Of a stretch of 64,000 bases of DNA, positions 1 through 17,495 are shown one piece after another. How positions within the stretch are numbered: the first letter of the stretch is position 1; every line of letters begins with the position of its first letter. The position numbers and the translations under genes were made by a program. The DNA comes from Hydractinia symbiolongicarpus (taxonomy: Eukaryota > Cnidaria > Hydrozoa > Anthoathecata > Hydractiniidae). The notes under the pieces are model-generated. The model searched no databases. It was not told where the DNA came from and saw nothing but the letters and a program-made list of their open reading frames with translations. The stretch lies in NCBI RefSeq assembly GCF_029227915.1, contig NC_079878.1:24825501-24889500 (forward strand). Reading direction: 5' to 3'.

Positions 1-2
1 CA

Positions 3-1234
3 TCACACGAGGAGATGAAAAAAGTAGTGTGTGATGAGAACAGGAGACCTGCGTTTGCTGAACAGTGGCATACTGAAGAGGTAGGCGGAACAATAGAATA
101 AACTCGCCTCTTAAGTTCTTCCATCAGAAAGACTAAAAATTTCTTGACTTTGATGTGTAAAGAATTACAAATATTTCTGCTTAAATAATCCATTAAAATT
201 CTGCACGTTACGACCTAAGACAGCTTATGAGAAGATAGAAATATCAGTGACTTTATTTTTAGTAACTTCTTACTGACTAAATTTACCAACTTTTTAACAA
301 TTATTTTTCAGGAAAAAATAAAGGAAAACTATTTTTTCAAAGCAAGCGCTTACAGAAATAAAAAAAATTCTTATATGCATTCATACATGCAGACGAAATT
401 TTGTTTTTTAATTTCAACTCAAAGAGCAAACTAAAAATTTGCAAACTTTGTATATCATAATTTTCAGACAAGTTTTAATTGCATTAAAAAAGAGAAAAAA
501 GGGGTAAAAAATCTTACTTAGTAAAGAATGTTATTCAGGTAGCCATACACTTTTCAAGAAAAGTCCTCTAAAATGATGGCAATTTAAACCCTTTAATTAT
601 CCTTTAAAAGTTCTATAGCCACTCGGAAATTGAATGCTGCATAGTAGCCTCTGTTGTTGAAAGTCTCCCCAACAACTCTTCTCCTATTTCTTGCAGCAGA
701 GAAAAGAAGTTTCACAATTTTCTCCATTAATGCTGAACATTCTCCCTTCCTTAATTTAGGTGCCCATTTAAAAAGGCAAATTAAATCTCCGCGTCATTTA
801 GAAAGAACGTAAAATTATTACTATGAATAAAATATTAAGAGTCATTCAATTTTTTGAACTAAGGTAAAATTTATTGTACTGATGTACATCTGCGTAAAAT
901 GCAGAAAACCGCGTTCTTTTCACTTCTTTTATACCCCGCCCTTACCCTACACGCATCCTTCACAGAGACGAAACTAAACTCCATTTCTGATTATCTTGCG
1001 AACATGCCGCGTCCATCATTGGATTGTGGTTGAATTTTACGCATGATTTCATGTGTCTTTAGAGTTTTGGTTTTTGAATTATCTCTGTACATTATTTTTC
1101 AGCCCATGAAAATCTTAGTAAAGATCATGAAGGAATGTTGGTATCCAAAGGGCGCAGCCAGACTGACTTCACTGAGAATTAAAAAGAACATCGTAGCTAT
1201 ATGTCGTGAACTCGACATAAAAGTAACATATTGA
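3..1234 (+). CDS. TGF-beta/activin type I receptor Ser/Thr kinase, C-terminal end (partial, 5' part outside window)
   Basis: Two coding exons are visible: 3-80 (donor GAG|GTAGGC) and 1103-1234 (acceptor TTTTTCAG|CCC), joined in phase 0 and ending in TGA at 1232. The first reads EEMKKVVCDENRRPAF, the second KIMKECWYPKGAARLTSLRI and on to KVTY. This is the C-terminal lobe of a type I receptor kinase: the EEM(K/R)KVVC block, the ECWY motif and the GAARLT-LRIKK signature. These receptors span the plasma membrane and phosphorylate R-Smads once a type II receptor activates them. 'GAARLT' rather than 'NPASRLT' favours the activin/TGF-beta branch (ALK4/5/7) over the BMP branch, but so short a piece cannot settle this. 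The GS box, ATP site and catalytic loop lie upstream of the window. The 1-kb intron shows no other coding signal. Confidence 0.9.
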
Positions 1235-1814
1235 GAGAAACAAATGAGAAGTGATAGTTAGCTTGTATCATGTAATGTCGTAGCGGTTGCCCTGTCCTGT
1301 AATTCAATGGTTGAAGAACCGGTGACAGAAATGGAAAAGCAAATCGGAAGAAAAATCCCCTCAAACATTTCCCTTTGTCATGTTGGACCTGAAATATATT
1401 ACCTAACGGTAGTAAGGATATACTGATCTTTATTACTGAAAATTATTTATTACAGATAAAAAAATTTTTTTATACAGAATGTACTTAATTATGAAAACAT
1501 TGTAACAAATTTAAATTAATAGCAGAATTCGACACGAATTGTCATCACTTCAGACGAACTGAAACTCACTTTGGGTTGCATTTCACGTTTGTCAGCGCAC
1601 GTAGGTCGAATTGACTGATTCTGGAGTAATGATCAGTGAGCATGGTTGAAAGTCACGAACACAAAAGATTACCCGAAATTAAATTCAACAATAGTCGCAC
1701 TTTTCACTGTCGTGTGAAATTTCACTTAAAACTCTTGGATTTTACTTCAGTCTTATAAATTGTAGCTAGTTTTTCAAACTTACCCATGTATCAAGCTTAG
1801 TGTATGATTACTTG

Positions 1815-1820
1815 AATAAA
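1815..1820 (+). terminator. candidate polyadenylation signal of the type I receptor gene
   Basis: AATAAA lies about 580 bases after the receptor stop codon, in AT-rich sequence without an open frame. It is the first canonical hexamer I noticed downstream. Use as the real 3' end is inferred. Confidence 0.35.
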
Positions 1821-2704
1821 CATATATACATACGTCTATTTTGTGGTGGTGGCAGGTTTTGCACGCAGTCACACATATCGCAATATAAAATTACAAGAAA
1901 TGTATATACAGCGTTATTGAAAAAGAGCTATATTATGCCTTAAACACGTTTTGTTAATAAGTTTAGACATTTAATCGCTAAGAAAAATTCTCGTTCCCGG
2001 GTGTATCTGGAAGAGCTCAGGCTTCGGCCATGGTAATAATAGAAGACGTAAAATACCATGGAAATGACTACAATTGAATAGGGAGAGCCAGCCAGCCACT
2101 CCTTCGGATAGATCTTCACGGATATTTTTAAAAATGCTGCTACTTTTACGCAAGATTTTTGGATAAGGAAAAAAAGATTATATGATACCATAAAATAAGC
2201 TTAAATATAAAACAGGCGGATTATTTCGAAAACTCTTATTTATTACAGACCCGTCTCCAGAGACATTTTACATTACGAAGGTTCATACCGCGCAACTCTG
2301 GCTCCGAGCAAAGTGGCTTGTGGGAACAAAATTTTCAGAACTCCCGCAAAGTGTAAACATTTAGCTAGCGTTGGTACACGCAAGTTATTATCCCATAGTT
2401 ATTCGCCGCCTAACACTCATACATATTGTTTTTGTAATAATGGAAAAGAAAAATTGTGCACAATAGCTTATGGAACGTGGCCTGTCTACAGGAGGTACAA
2501 TACCAGAACGTAACATGCTTTAGTTTTGGTACAAGATTAGATTCCAGTCCTATCCCTCCCATTTCAGCTCCCTGGTGTCCTAAAGAGGAATTGTACCCTA
2601 TAGTCACAGCATCCATATATAAAGATTACAGTTCTAAAAAAGAGTAGTTTAGATCAGCAATAGAAAGCTTATGTTATCTTGACCAGCAGAAAATAGCATA
2701 CTTG

Positions 2705-2802
2705 CCAACCACGTTCCCAGGGTCTAATGGCCCCTGAGTCGTCATTACGGAGTGGCCAACAAACTTCATCAACAAGGCAAAATCCCCTGGGAACGAGGTT
2801 GC
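2705..2802. repeat. short foldback (MITE-like) element with CAACC-CGTTCCCAGGG termini
   Basis: The left end CCAACCACGTTCCCAGGG (2705-2722) is inverted almost perfectly at the right end, CCCCTGGGAACGAGGTTG (2785-2802), around a 62-base centre without an open frame. Related termini appear at 15644-15692 and 51514-51820, so this is a dispersed non-autonomous family. The superfamily is not assigned. Confidence 0.55.
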
Positions 2803-4935
2803 ATAGTTGCATGTAATAATAATATATTTGTTAGAGCTCTTGGTAAAAAATTACATGGAGAATTAACAAGGTCAACAGTTCTTCTATTTAGTAATAACCG
2901 TCCAGCCAAAAACCTACTGTAAGTATCCTGTTGGTGTGAATGGCTTATTTTGTCAGACATTGGCCTTGCTTCTATATTCAAAAAACTTTTATGAAACAAA
3001 GGAAAACTTTTTGCAGAAAATGGCATCGCAAAAACAACAAAGAGCTCTACCTATGATGCCATTACGAAAAATATAGTTGACCCCATCCAAAGTTGAAACC
3101 TCAAAAACTGATGCTAAAATCACTTCAGCTGACCCAGAAAGCTCCAGGTTTAAAAAGATGTGTTATAAATGAAATCTGACATGCTTTTAGAATTAAAAAA
3201 GGTTAAAAAACCGTTGGAACAACATTGCCATGAATTGTCAAAAAAAATCTCTAAAAACATCTCCTGGAGAACATTTGTCATTTCGATTCACAACCAACGC
3301 AGCACTTTCGCTAGCAGATCATGATTACTGCAAACAAAGTTTAACTACAGATTAAAATAAAATATAACTTGAACCGTCAAAACTTAAAATATTACAAAAA
3401 ATATCCCCAGAATAATTTTGATAAAACAAAAAAACAGCTTTAAAATAATGTAAACACTACTACTTGATGATTTCATGTGACAGTAATTTCAATTAAAAAA
3501 TAATCAATTATTCGTCCAAATAATCCTAACCTTGAATAATCCATCTTGATTTTTTTCCAACCCCGGGACCGCGTTATCGCCGTCCCAGGGTCAGAAAAGA
3601 TACAAACCTTAATTGCGCGGTATAAAATTCGGACGGAACCTGAATCTTATTCAAATCTTGTCGAAACATCAAAAACAAATCGTAGGGACTAAGTTTACTC
3701 ATTTTTATTTCGCTTCTAAAAAGTACAAAACGTAATTTCTATAAAACGGAAATTTAAAGAAACAAACAATAACACCATGTACGAACTAATTTGCGGTAAA
3801 ACTCTTGCAGGAAAAATCTTTTTTCATATGGTGACTGTGTAAACTGCACCATAAATAAGCGCACATGCGCAAAATCTTTGTACACATATCGGTAGGGCAA
3901 AAATGAATAAGCATGTTTTTAGATTGGGTGTCCCTTCTCTGTGGTGGAGGATTCAGAGTATTGTATACCCGAGCAGAAAAATGTATAAGAATCAAGCTCT
4001 GTGCATCTAATGAAGCCTTTGCTTCTTAGGTCATCTCTTTACCCATACAATACCTTCCCTATATACGATACTGTATTGTGTAACATAACTTTCAGAGATA
4101 AATTTTTTTTCAAATCAACACCTACAAACTTAATAGCTAGGTCCTTAGTCGCAGTATCACAAAGAAATGAAAGTAGAAATATTTGCACATACAAGAAATG
4201 GAAATGTTTGAAAATTATAGATCTAAAAGAAATGCAAATTAAATACAACAAGAAGCCCTGGGGGCTCTAAGAATTTCCGCGCGCTAACAAAATATTTGAT
4301 GAAAACCGGCTAATTCGTTGTGTTATTGTGCCAAACATTCGAAGGGGTTAGGTGCATGAACCTCTGAAGATAAATCACACCAGTGACATTATATCTTACA
4401 ACAAGCGCAAAAAAAACGAAACGTGTCATAATAAACTCACATTTTAAAAGAAATTGCTAACAAAAAATACAGCCTATCATTCATGGTTGAAAGTCTTGCG
4501 ATTGAAACGTTTATGGTCTTAAACGGCATTAGTTGACAAAAAATCAAAATTTTGATGTCACCATTATGTTCAGCATACTTTTTTTGTTAACTGTGCCAAA
4601 TTTTGTCGAAAACAAATACCAATTTTGGCCTGAAGCGTCAATACTAGCTTTCCCAGTAGTTAAGGAGCTTGGGTACGAAGTTTACATCTGTGACGGACCA
4701 ACGTGAAATCCCAGGGTCGATTTTTTCTCAAAAAAATTCTCCGAAAGAAAAAAACGACGGTTTTAAAGAATTTCCTACGCCTTCGGGCGCGGAAATTCAA
4801 AGAGGGTTGAAATAACTCTGACCTAGCTTCGCGTCCTTTGCTACGGAAAAGTATATTCGTGTTGGTTCGCTTTTTATATGGTGAGTAGCTACGGAAAACG
4901 TGCAAGCAGAACACCCGCTTAACTAGACAACCACC

Positions 4936-5214
4936 TAAAGGGGGATTTTCACGAAGCGAATTGAACGGCGAATTCGCTTTTTAATTTTCACGACAAAATA
5001 AATTAGACGCCAAATTCATTGTTTACATTGGTTAACCGCGCTCTAATTGGTCTAAAACTAGCAAAGAAACATTTAGGCGCGAAAAAGTAGGAACTGTTTC
5101 TACTTTTCAGCAAAGCGAATATTTCGATGCAAAATCATAACAAACAAAACTGCGCATGCTCAGATACAATTCGCTGTCTAATTCGCCGTGAAATTCGATT
5201 GTTGAAAATCCCCA
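4936..5214. repeat. non-autonomous TIR element (MITE), copy 1
   Basis: The element starts GGGGGATTTTCACGAAGCGA and ends with the inverted, somewhat diverged AATTCGATTGTTGAAAATCC. The interior matches 33107-33416 over most of its length, including the motifs CACGACAAAATAAATTAG, TTGTTTACATT and GCGCATGCTCAGATACAATT. No coding frame is present. About 280 bp with TIRs near 25 bp and a related solo end at 17117-17163 define a dispersed DNA-transposon-derived family. Copy 2 is better preserved. Confidence 0.75.
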
Positions 5215-5271
5215 TAAGATATCGATCCTATTCTCATGCTGAATGTTAGGCAGAAAGGATCAATTCACACT

Positions 5272-5455
5272 GCAGGGTGGCCACAAAATTTTTCGCAAGA
5301 AAAACAGGATCAACTTTTTTTTGTTTCTTACGTTTTCTTTAGTCTATTAATTTTAGGCGTCCAGAACAAATGTTTAAAAATGTATTACTTCCGTTCCAGC
5401 ATAAATGGTTAAAAAATAATTGAAAACCTGTTAGAGGAGGAGTAGCCACCCTGCA
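5272..5455. repeat. foldback element with TGCAGGGTGGCCAC inverted ends
   Basis: GCAGGGTGGCCAC (5272-5284) is matched in inverse by GTAGCCACCCTGCA (5442-5455), 12 of 13 positions pairing. The 157-base interior is AT-rich and non-coding. It abuts the tRNA-like SINE head on its right. Classification is inferred from the symmetry alone. Confidence 0.45.
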
Positions 5456-5471
5456 CTATTATAGTCTCTGG

Positions 5472-5543
5472 CATCACTCGGCCGGAGTTTAAACCCAAGG
5501 CCTTCCACACTGGAGGCGAACGCTCTACCAAAAGCCACTATAC
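5472..5543 (-). mobile_element. tRNA-derived SINE head (minus strand)
   Basis: Read on the minus strand, the segment gives a tRNA-like 5' half with an A-box-like TGGCTTTTGGTAGAG and, at tRNA spacing, a B-box-like GGTTTAAACTCC. The cloverleaf is imperfect and the B box deviates from GGTTCGANTCC, so this is a degenerate tRNA-derived SINE or tRNA pseudogene rather than a functional tRNA gene. The body probably continues toward lower coordinates, over the adjacent foldback. Confidence 0.5.
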
Positions 5544-6553
5544 AAAACGAATGGATAAAACGCGATATACAAGTTGTAGACATACTTTATATAACCAGAT
5601 CAATAAATTACAACTATTCACAATCAAGAAAAAGAAGTCTCTTCATTAAAGAGAAAATCATCAACATAATCATACGAATAAAAATATACTGCTGATATAT
5701 CACAAGCCTGGGTTTGACAGAAATACTCCCTTTTCAATTTTCTTGATCAAAACATGTATGTAAAGTGCGTTTCTCCTAAAATTTCAGAATTGTGTTGGAC
5801 CTTCGTCTGACTACAATACACTTTCTTATGTCATTAACAAATTGATCTGAGATTAACTTAATATATGATAATCATGACAGCTACAAAATTTACAGAGAAT
5901 TTGCAAATTGTCGCCAATCTGGCATGCCAATGTCAACAACGTCAAAATTATATACATGAAGTTTTAAAAAACGTTTCCACCATAATTTTACAACACGTAT
6001 CCACCTTAAACTATTCTCAAACTTAACACATTACAAAAAATACTGGAAGAAGCGCATTTTTGTAGACGAACAAGAAAAAACGAAACGACACATCATCATC
6101 AATTTAGCGCCCTTCCTATAAAAGCGAAAGTCGTGAAAAATATCGTAGCAACAAAACAGCAGGAACTGTTAACATTTGAAATAGTACCAGTTTCAAACTT
6201 TTTATGTCTGAAATTATCCTCCTGGAATGACGACCCACTTTAAAAATCAACACACAGGCGAATAACCAACCCATGCATTTTGATAATTTAATTTTTTTTT
6301 GAATTGTCACTCATTCGCATAGGATGGAAATAAAAATCAATGGTTTATAGATAAAAAAGCACACATCTCACGAGAAAGCCACTCCTGTCTGTTTGTGACA
6401 GGCGTTCTATGGATTTTGAAAATACACATAACGCTAAATACGAAAATAGTACTCTTATCAATCAAACTTCAAAAACACTTGCAAATAATCTGATAATCAC
6501 TGCATAATGCTTCTCTAGTGCGCATGACGAGGTCAGCGATGTTACCAAGGTTA

Positions 6554-6691
<138 letters not shown>

Positions 6692-6991
6692 TTACATCGA
6701 CAACTAACATTTTATTGTTGCTTATCCTTTCGCATTTAAGATGTGTGATTTTATTATCCTTGAACGAGAAAGTATATAGATACTTGGAACTTCCCTATAG
6801 TTTTGTGTAGTCTAATACTTTACTTAATACTTTAACTTAATGTAAAGCTAGCAATATGGAAACGATCCAGCTTCTTGCTTAAAAAAAAATCAGACAATTG
6901 TTTTTTATGGAATTATGTTCATCCTGTGACAATGATTTATGATATGACTTAGAAGGTACAAAAATCTTATCAAGAGCCTGCTGACTATTCA

Positions 6992-7186
<195 letters not shown>

Positions 7187-7407
7187 TTAACGATTACAAT
7201 ATATACAATATACATCGCTATGGGATATTACTTTGTCGATATTATTCTCAGGTAGTGTTCTTCCTTAATGCTGAACAAATACCATTAAAAAGTAAAAATT
7301 GCGTTGCTTGATTTAATTATTTACAATAAATTCTAACACGCACATTCATATATAGCTAATGTAAAAATAATTTCTTTGGTTCTTTATACAAAACAAATGT
7401 ATATTTA

Positions 7408-7566
<159 letters not shown>

Positions 7567-8182
7567 TTAGACTAGTCAGAAATGGGTGGATTTCCTTTTA
7601 CTTCAGTTTTCCATGCAGACATTGAAAACTAGCACAAAAGTTGCTATGGGGAAGCGTTATTGGGAAAAATTTAAGATGCCTTGGACAAGTAAATGAGAGT
7701 CATTTTGGCAAAGATTTTTATGTTACCAATTTACCTGAGCTTTTTTAAAAATTATAAAAGACTTGTTAAACAACTGTTTAAGCTTTACAATATAAGTCTC
7801 GCATCATTTTATACCTCGGGTTCCCTTAAGTGTCAGTTAAGCATGGGCCATAAAGACCTCACTCTTGTTATCATGGCCTTGAAGCTTGGGAAACACACAA
7901 TTCAGGGTGAACAAGTACAGTCACACCAATGTTAAATTCGCTTTTTAACAGAATTAAATCGTTACAAGATGGGAGTTTCACTCTACACGACACTTATGTA
8001 GGCGGTAATAGAAAACAAAAAATGGGCTATTCAAAACAATTTACCTTCATGCTCAAAGTCAGCGGCAGATCTAAACATTCAAAAATAAAACTTTCTATAT
8101 ACAGACCAAAATATTCCGCAGATTAACACTGCATTCTTTTAATAAAACCAATAAGTACGTTTTTTGATTTAAAAATTACTTA

Positions 8183-8272
<90 letters not shown>

Positions 8273-8492
8273 TTATAACTTAGATTGATAGCCTTATTAT
8301 ATTTGATTTTTTTGAAAGCATCCTTACTTGCTATGGCATTTGTTTTTATTTAGGAATCCCAAGTAAAAAAATACCCCTCATATGAAAATTTTGTTAATAT
8401 GTTAGAACAGTTGGCCTAATAACTCTGCAACTTTTAGTAGCTGATTTTTTTATATAATGGAATGATTGAAATTTTTTATGAAATCAGACAGG

Positions 8493-9730
8493 GATGAGAT
8501 TCGTTGACCTTAAAAAAGCTTTTGACATTGTTGATCATAAAATTTTGTTAAAAAAACTATAGTGTATTGGCATCAGAGATGCTGCCTTTGACTGGTTCGA
8601 GTCCTACTTAACGGGCCGAATGCAGCTGACTCTTGTAAATAACACAGAATCAGATCTGCATCATGAAGACACTTTTGGGGTGCCGCAGGGATCTGTGTTG
8701 GACCCCTGCTCCTTCTTTTGTATATTGATGACTTAAAATCTGTCATCAATTCAAACTACCACCATCTACATGCAGATATAATAATTATTTCGTCCCATAA
8801 AAACTTGGATACCCTTGTCTCCAAGGTCGAGTTAGAACTTTCGCAAGTCGACCTCTGGCTGAATAATAACAAAATGACTATTAATACGGACAAAACTGAA
8901 ACAATCTTTTTCGGCAACCACAGCCAGTTAAAAAAAGTTGAGAACAAAACCATCAACTACATGGGTATTCCTTTGAAGAGGAGTGAAAAAGTTAAATATC
9001 TTGGGGTAAGATTTGATCAAAAAAATCCAATGGGAAGAGCATATTAATGACATAAATAGAAAAATACTAATTAAAAATTCTAAAATTAGAACCATTGCAT
9101 CCTGTTTAACACCTCACACAAAAAACCTTTTAATTAATGCACTTGTCATGTCATATTTCAACTACTGCTCCTCGGCATGGGCTTGTGCCACCCAAGGTAG
9201 ATTGGGAAAACTAGAAAAACGATTAAAGTGTGTCCATACCTACAAGAAAGAGAGGGAATATTCAATGAATAATTTACTCATCAAAAATCATGGCATATTA
9301 GTTTTCAAAGCAATGAATCACATTGCTCCTGATTACATGCGCTCAAAATTCCTTTTGACAAAGAACTGTCATTATCATCAAACAAGAGGAGCTTCAAAAA
9401 CTAACCCCAACACATAATTTGGCAAAAAAGGCCTTCCCATTTAGAGCTGCAAAAGTGTGAAATAATCTTCAAGACCAAGTGACCTGTGATGGAAGTCTGC
9501 TTTCGTTTAAAACTTCCATCTCTAATGTGTTTGGCAAATTCTAATGGAGATCACTTTTTAATTTTTGTTTTTTTATTCACTTTCTTTTCCACTTTCACAG
9601 ATTATGTTACTATGTTTGATTGAGCTGAGGCAGTCAAGGTTTATCATTTTTTGTTTCTTTTTTGTTCTAGTGGCCCCCAGTGGAAACAATCCACTAACTA
9701 TAGGTTTTTGTGATTTTCTGGGCTAGCCAC

Positions 9731-9761
<31 letters not shown>
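8493..9761 (+). mobile_element. 5'-truncated non-LTR retrotransposon (CR1/L2/jockey-like LINE), copy 1
   Basis: The segment encodes the C-terminal two thirds of a LINE reverse transcriptase. Motif A is FVDLKKAFDIVDHK (near 8500), motif B is GVPQGSVLDP (near 8680), and motif C is damaged (HADI instead of YADD, near 8772). The thumb region continues to about 9540. Stops and frameshifts (near 8562, 9022 and 9230) break the frame, so it is dead. After the coding part a 3' UTR of about 200 bases ends in an (ATT)n tail at 9735-9761, typical of non-LTR elements. From 8841 to the tail it is nearly identical to 59326-60276, marking one family active fairly recently. Family placement is by eye only. 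Confidence 0.88.
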
Positions 9762-15184
<5,423 letters not shown>

Positions 15185-16538
15185 AATTAAATTTACAGGA
15201 TAATTTAAGCGTATATCTTAAACAAAGAACATAACAGCGAAAGCAATCAACTGCAAGATCAAAACGAGTTTACCACATTATTTTATAAATACTCGAACTC
15301 TCTGCTTCTGGTAATGCCAATATAAAGTTCTTGTTTTTGATACGAAGTATTTCTTGTAAAAAAAGTAATTGTCTATTATTTAAACACTTGTTTGCAAGAC
15401 GTTACTATATTATGTCATATAATTTTGTACTTTGATTTGACGAGTCTAATGTGTCGAACTTTGAGAACAATCTGCGAAACCTTTTTTAAAAAAAGGCTAA
15501 GTGACATGTTTTTTAAAAGCATATTGTACGATATGTAAATCCATATTTTTTTTTAAATAACATGGTAAAAATTAATAAGTAAATAAAGATTGTCTATCAT
15601 CGTTGCTATCAGTCTTTTTACATGCATTTGAGAAATTGACTTTCAACCTTGTTTCCAAGGCATTTTTGTCGCTTTAGACCCTGGTAACAAGGATGACGAT
15701 TTTCAACATGTGAAGGTTACTTTTACGTATATATGAACCTTTTTAATATTTTTTTAACAATTTAAATTTGTATTCTATATTAAAAAAATCTAGCACAGCC
15801 TCTGTACAAGCACTGTGGTCTCTGTTCTTTACTGGGACGGCAAAAAAGCATGTTCGAGACAACCTGCTCTGGGCAAGAGGTTTTAACCTCGGTAGTCTCT
15901 CTACTTAACGGACATCTAAAAGGCGAACACCTTAAATTTTGTTTTAATGTTTATTAGTAAGTGCAACCTAAACTTGCTTTTTCAGCTTTATCTGCTTTTT
16001 TCGCGCGAACGCAAACAAAGATGTGTAAATACTTTAAGAACGAACCAAGCTTTTGCCTCGATTTTATATCAATTATTGCAACGCCTTGTTCGTATGCTCG
16101 TAGTTTTGAACATGTTCGTAGTTTTGTATAGAGAATGTTCTTTTTTTTGTCGTATTTTTGTGGTATCTTAACAACATTTTTACAAAATTTTAACTGCTTA
16201 AAGAGTAAAAAGATTGCAGCTTTCTCTTTCCAATTTGGTTGGTGAAAAAAGATATATATCCTCAGGATCGCTTTAGCATTTAGAAGTCCATTATTTCTTG
16301 GCTGCCACAAAGTAGTTTATTTTCGTCTCTTCTTTAATGAACAGATTTGGTATAATAATACCAGTCGAATTTGAATCCAAGTTTTAATAAAAACTTCCTA
16401 AAAAGTGTACACGCAATAAGCAGATACTTCAAAAAACTTTCAAACCATGGCAGATTTTAACAACCTGTATGAAACCGCCGCGGTTAAGTACGCGAATTGT
16501 TAAACGGCCGCTTTAAGTAACGCGCCTGTCACCGAAGG
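15185..16538. other. 3' UTR and spacer after the C1orf50-like gene
   Basis: AT-rich and without a convincing gene. A foldback relative of the 2705-2802 family lies at 15644-15692 (CAACCTTGTTTCCAAGG against CCCTGGTAACAAGG). The overlapping frames on both strands at 15947-16310 have no recognisable domain and are treated as chance. Confidence 0.5.
15582..15587 (+). terminator. candidate polyadenylation signal of the C1orf50-like gene
   Basis: AATAAA about 400 bases after the stop, followed by T-rich sequence. Position and context suit the 3' end of this gene; usage is inferred. Confidence 0.45.
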
Positions 16539-16803
16539 ATGGCTAGCGATGAATGCAAAGATGTCTGTGGCAGCTGCCTAAGTTGCTTTTCTTTATTTTG
16601 GTCCTCAAACTACTTCATAAGGTCTCCCTTTGTGAATGACTTTTGTGAATGACTTTCTGCAACATTTAATCAAATCTACGTTCGAATTGCTGGGTAATAT
16701 CATAGGATTTATGTTGTTAACAAAAGATCTGCGTATTTTGTATTTTGCAGATTTAAAACGATATTAACATATTGTGACGACTTAGGCGGCTCGGGCTACT
16801 AAG
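16539..16803 (+). CDS. possible two-exon 44-aa Cys-rich microprotein, unrecognised
   Basis: An ATG at 16539 opens a frame beginning MASDECKDVCGSCLSCFSLF. A weak donor (ATAAG|GTCTCC at 16622) and a good acceptor (TATTTTGCAG at 16750) join it in phase to 16751-16802, which ends CDDLGGSGY then TAA. A strong donor (TAAG|GTAAGT) follows at 16804. The clustered cysteines before a hydrophobic stretch suggest a small palmitoylated or membrane-associated protein, but I recognise no family. Without splicing the frame would stop after 39 codons. An alternative is that 16751-16803 is a non-coding 5' UTR exon of USP5, whose ATG is 690 bases on. Support is splice signals and composition only. Confidence 0.3.
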
Positions 16804-17116
16804 GTAAGTCTTTTTTTTTTTTCGGGATCATTTTTAATAGCTTAAGTTCTGAAGAATCTAGCATAATTCATTGGGCGCCATATTATTATATGAATAGTAA
16901 AACGCGAAATTCAGTTTTTCTAAATTATTTCGATGACGTCATATGCCAAAAACGCGCTTTGCCCGTGCCGTTGTATTTTTCAATTTCACCAAAAATTCGT
17001 TAAGTTCATTATTTGTTATGTCATCAAACCTTCTCACTTTTAAGATCAAATTCATGCGTCGATAAATTGTTCTTTCGGAAACTCCAAATAAATACGAAAC
17101 TGTTTTATTAAAAAAC

Positions 17117-17163
17117 CTTCATCGCCGTCGAATTCGTCGTTTAATTCGCTTCGTGAAAATCAA
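17117..17163. repeat. solo terminal fragment of the TIR MITE family
   Basis: The segment ending TTCGCTTCGTGAAAATC matches the right terminus of the copy at 33107-33416; the rest of the element is absent. It is a decayed or truncated copy just upstream of USP5. Confidence 0.6.
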
Positions 17164-17495
17164 AAGGCTGAAATACACTATCATTTTTCAATGATACAAT
17201 TTCTGTATGTTTTAAAAAATGTATGAATTGAAAAGAATCAACAGAACGCAAATCTTTTTTGCGAAAAATTGATTATAATTTGTGAAAATCTGGCTCCAGT
17301 CAAAAAATTGTATGGAAGATTAATGTTTATTTCACTAAAAAATACCAAGTTGCGAGTTTTTTGTTTACAAATGTGTAGAGCACGTGCTTTTATTGCTAAT
17401 TATGCAGCAATAACTAACGAAGTCACAATGATTAATCATGCAATACGGTGTATATCTATCTACATGGACTGCTGCGCTTTCACTTTCAATTCAAA

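Noticed and set aside
2313-2647. Overlapping open frames on both strands
   Set aside because: No domain, no splice partner and frames on opposite strands overlap; they look like chance.
4660-4914. 84-codon minus-strand frame rich in Arg and Phe
   Set aside because: The Arg/Phe/Lys bias comes from local base composition; no recognisable family and no splice context.
5472-5543. Functional tRNA gene on the minus strand
   Set aside because: Acceptor stem does not pair, the B box is off-consensus and no T-run terminator follows; SINE head preferred.
15947-16310. Opposing 74- and 118-codon frames
   Set aside because: No family resemblance and typical of AT-rich chance frames; no supporting splice sites or neighbours.
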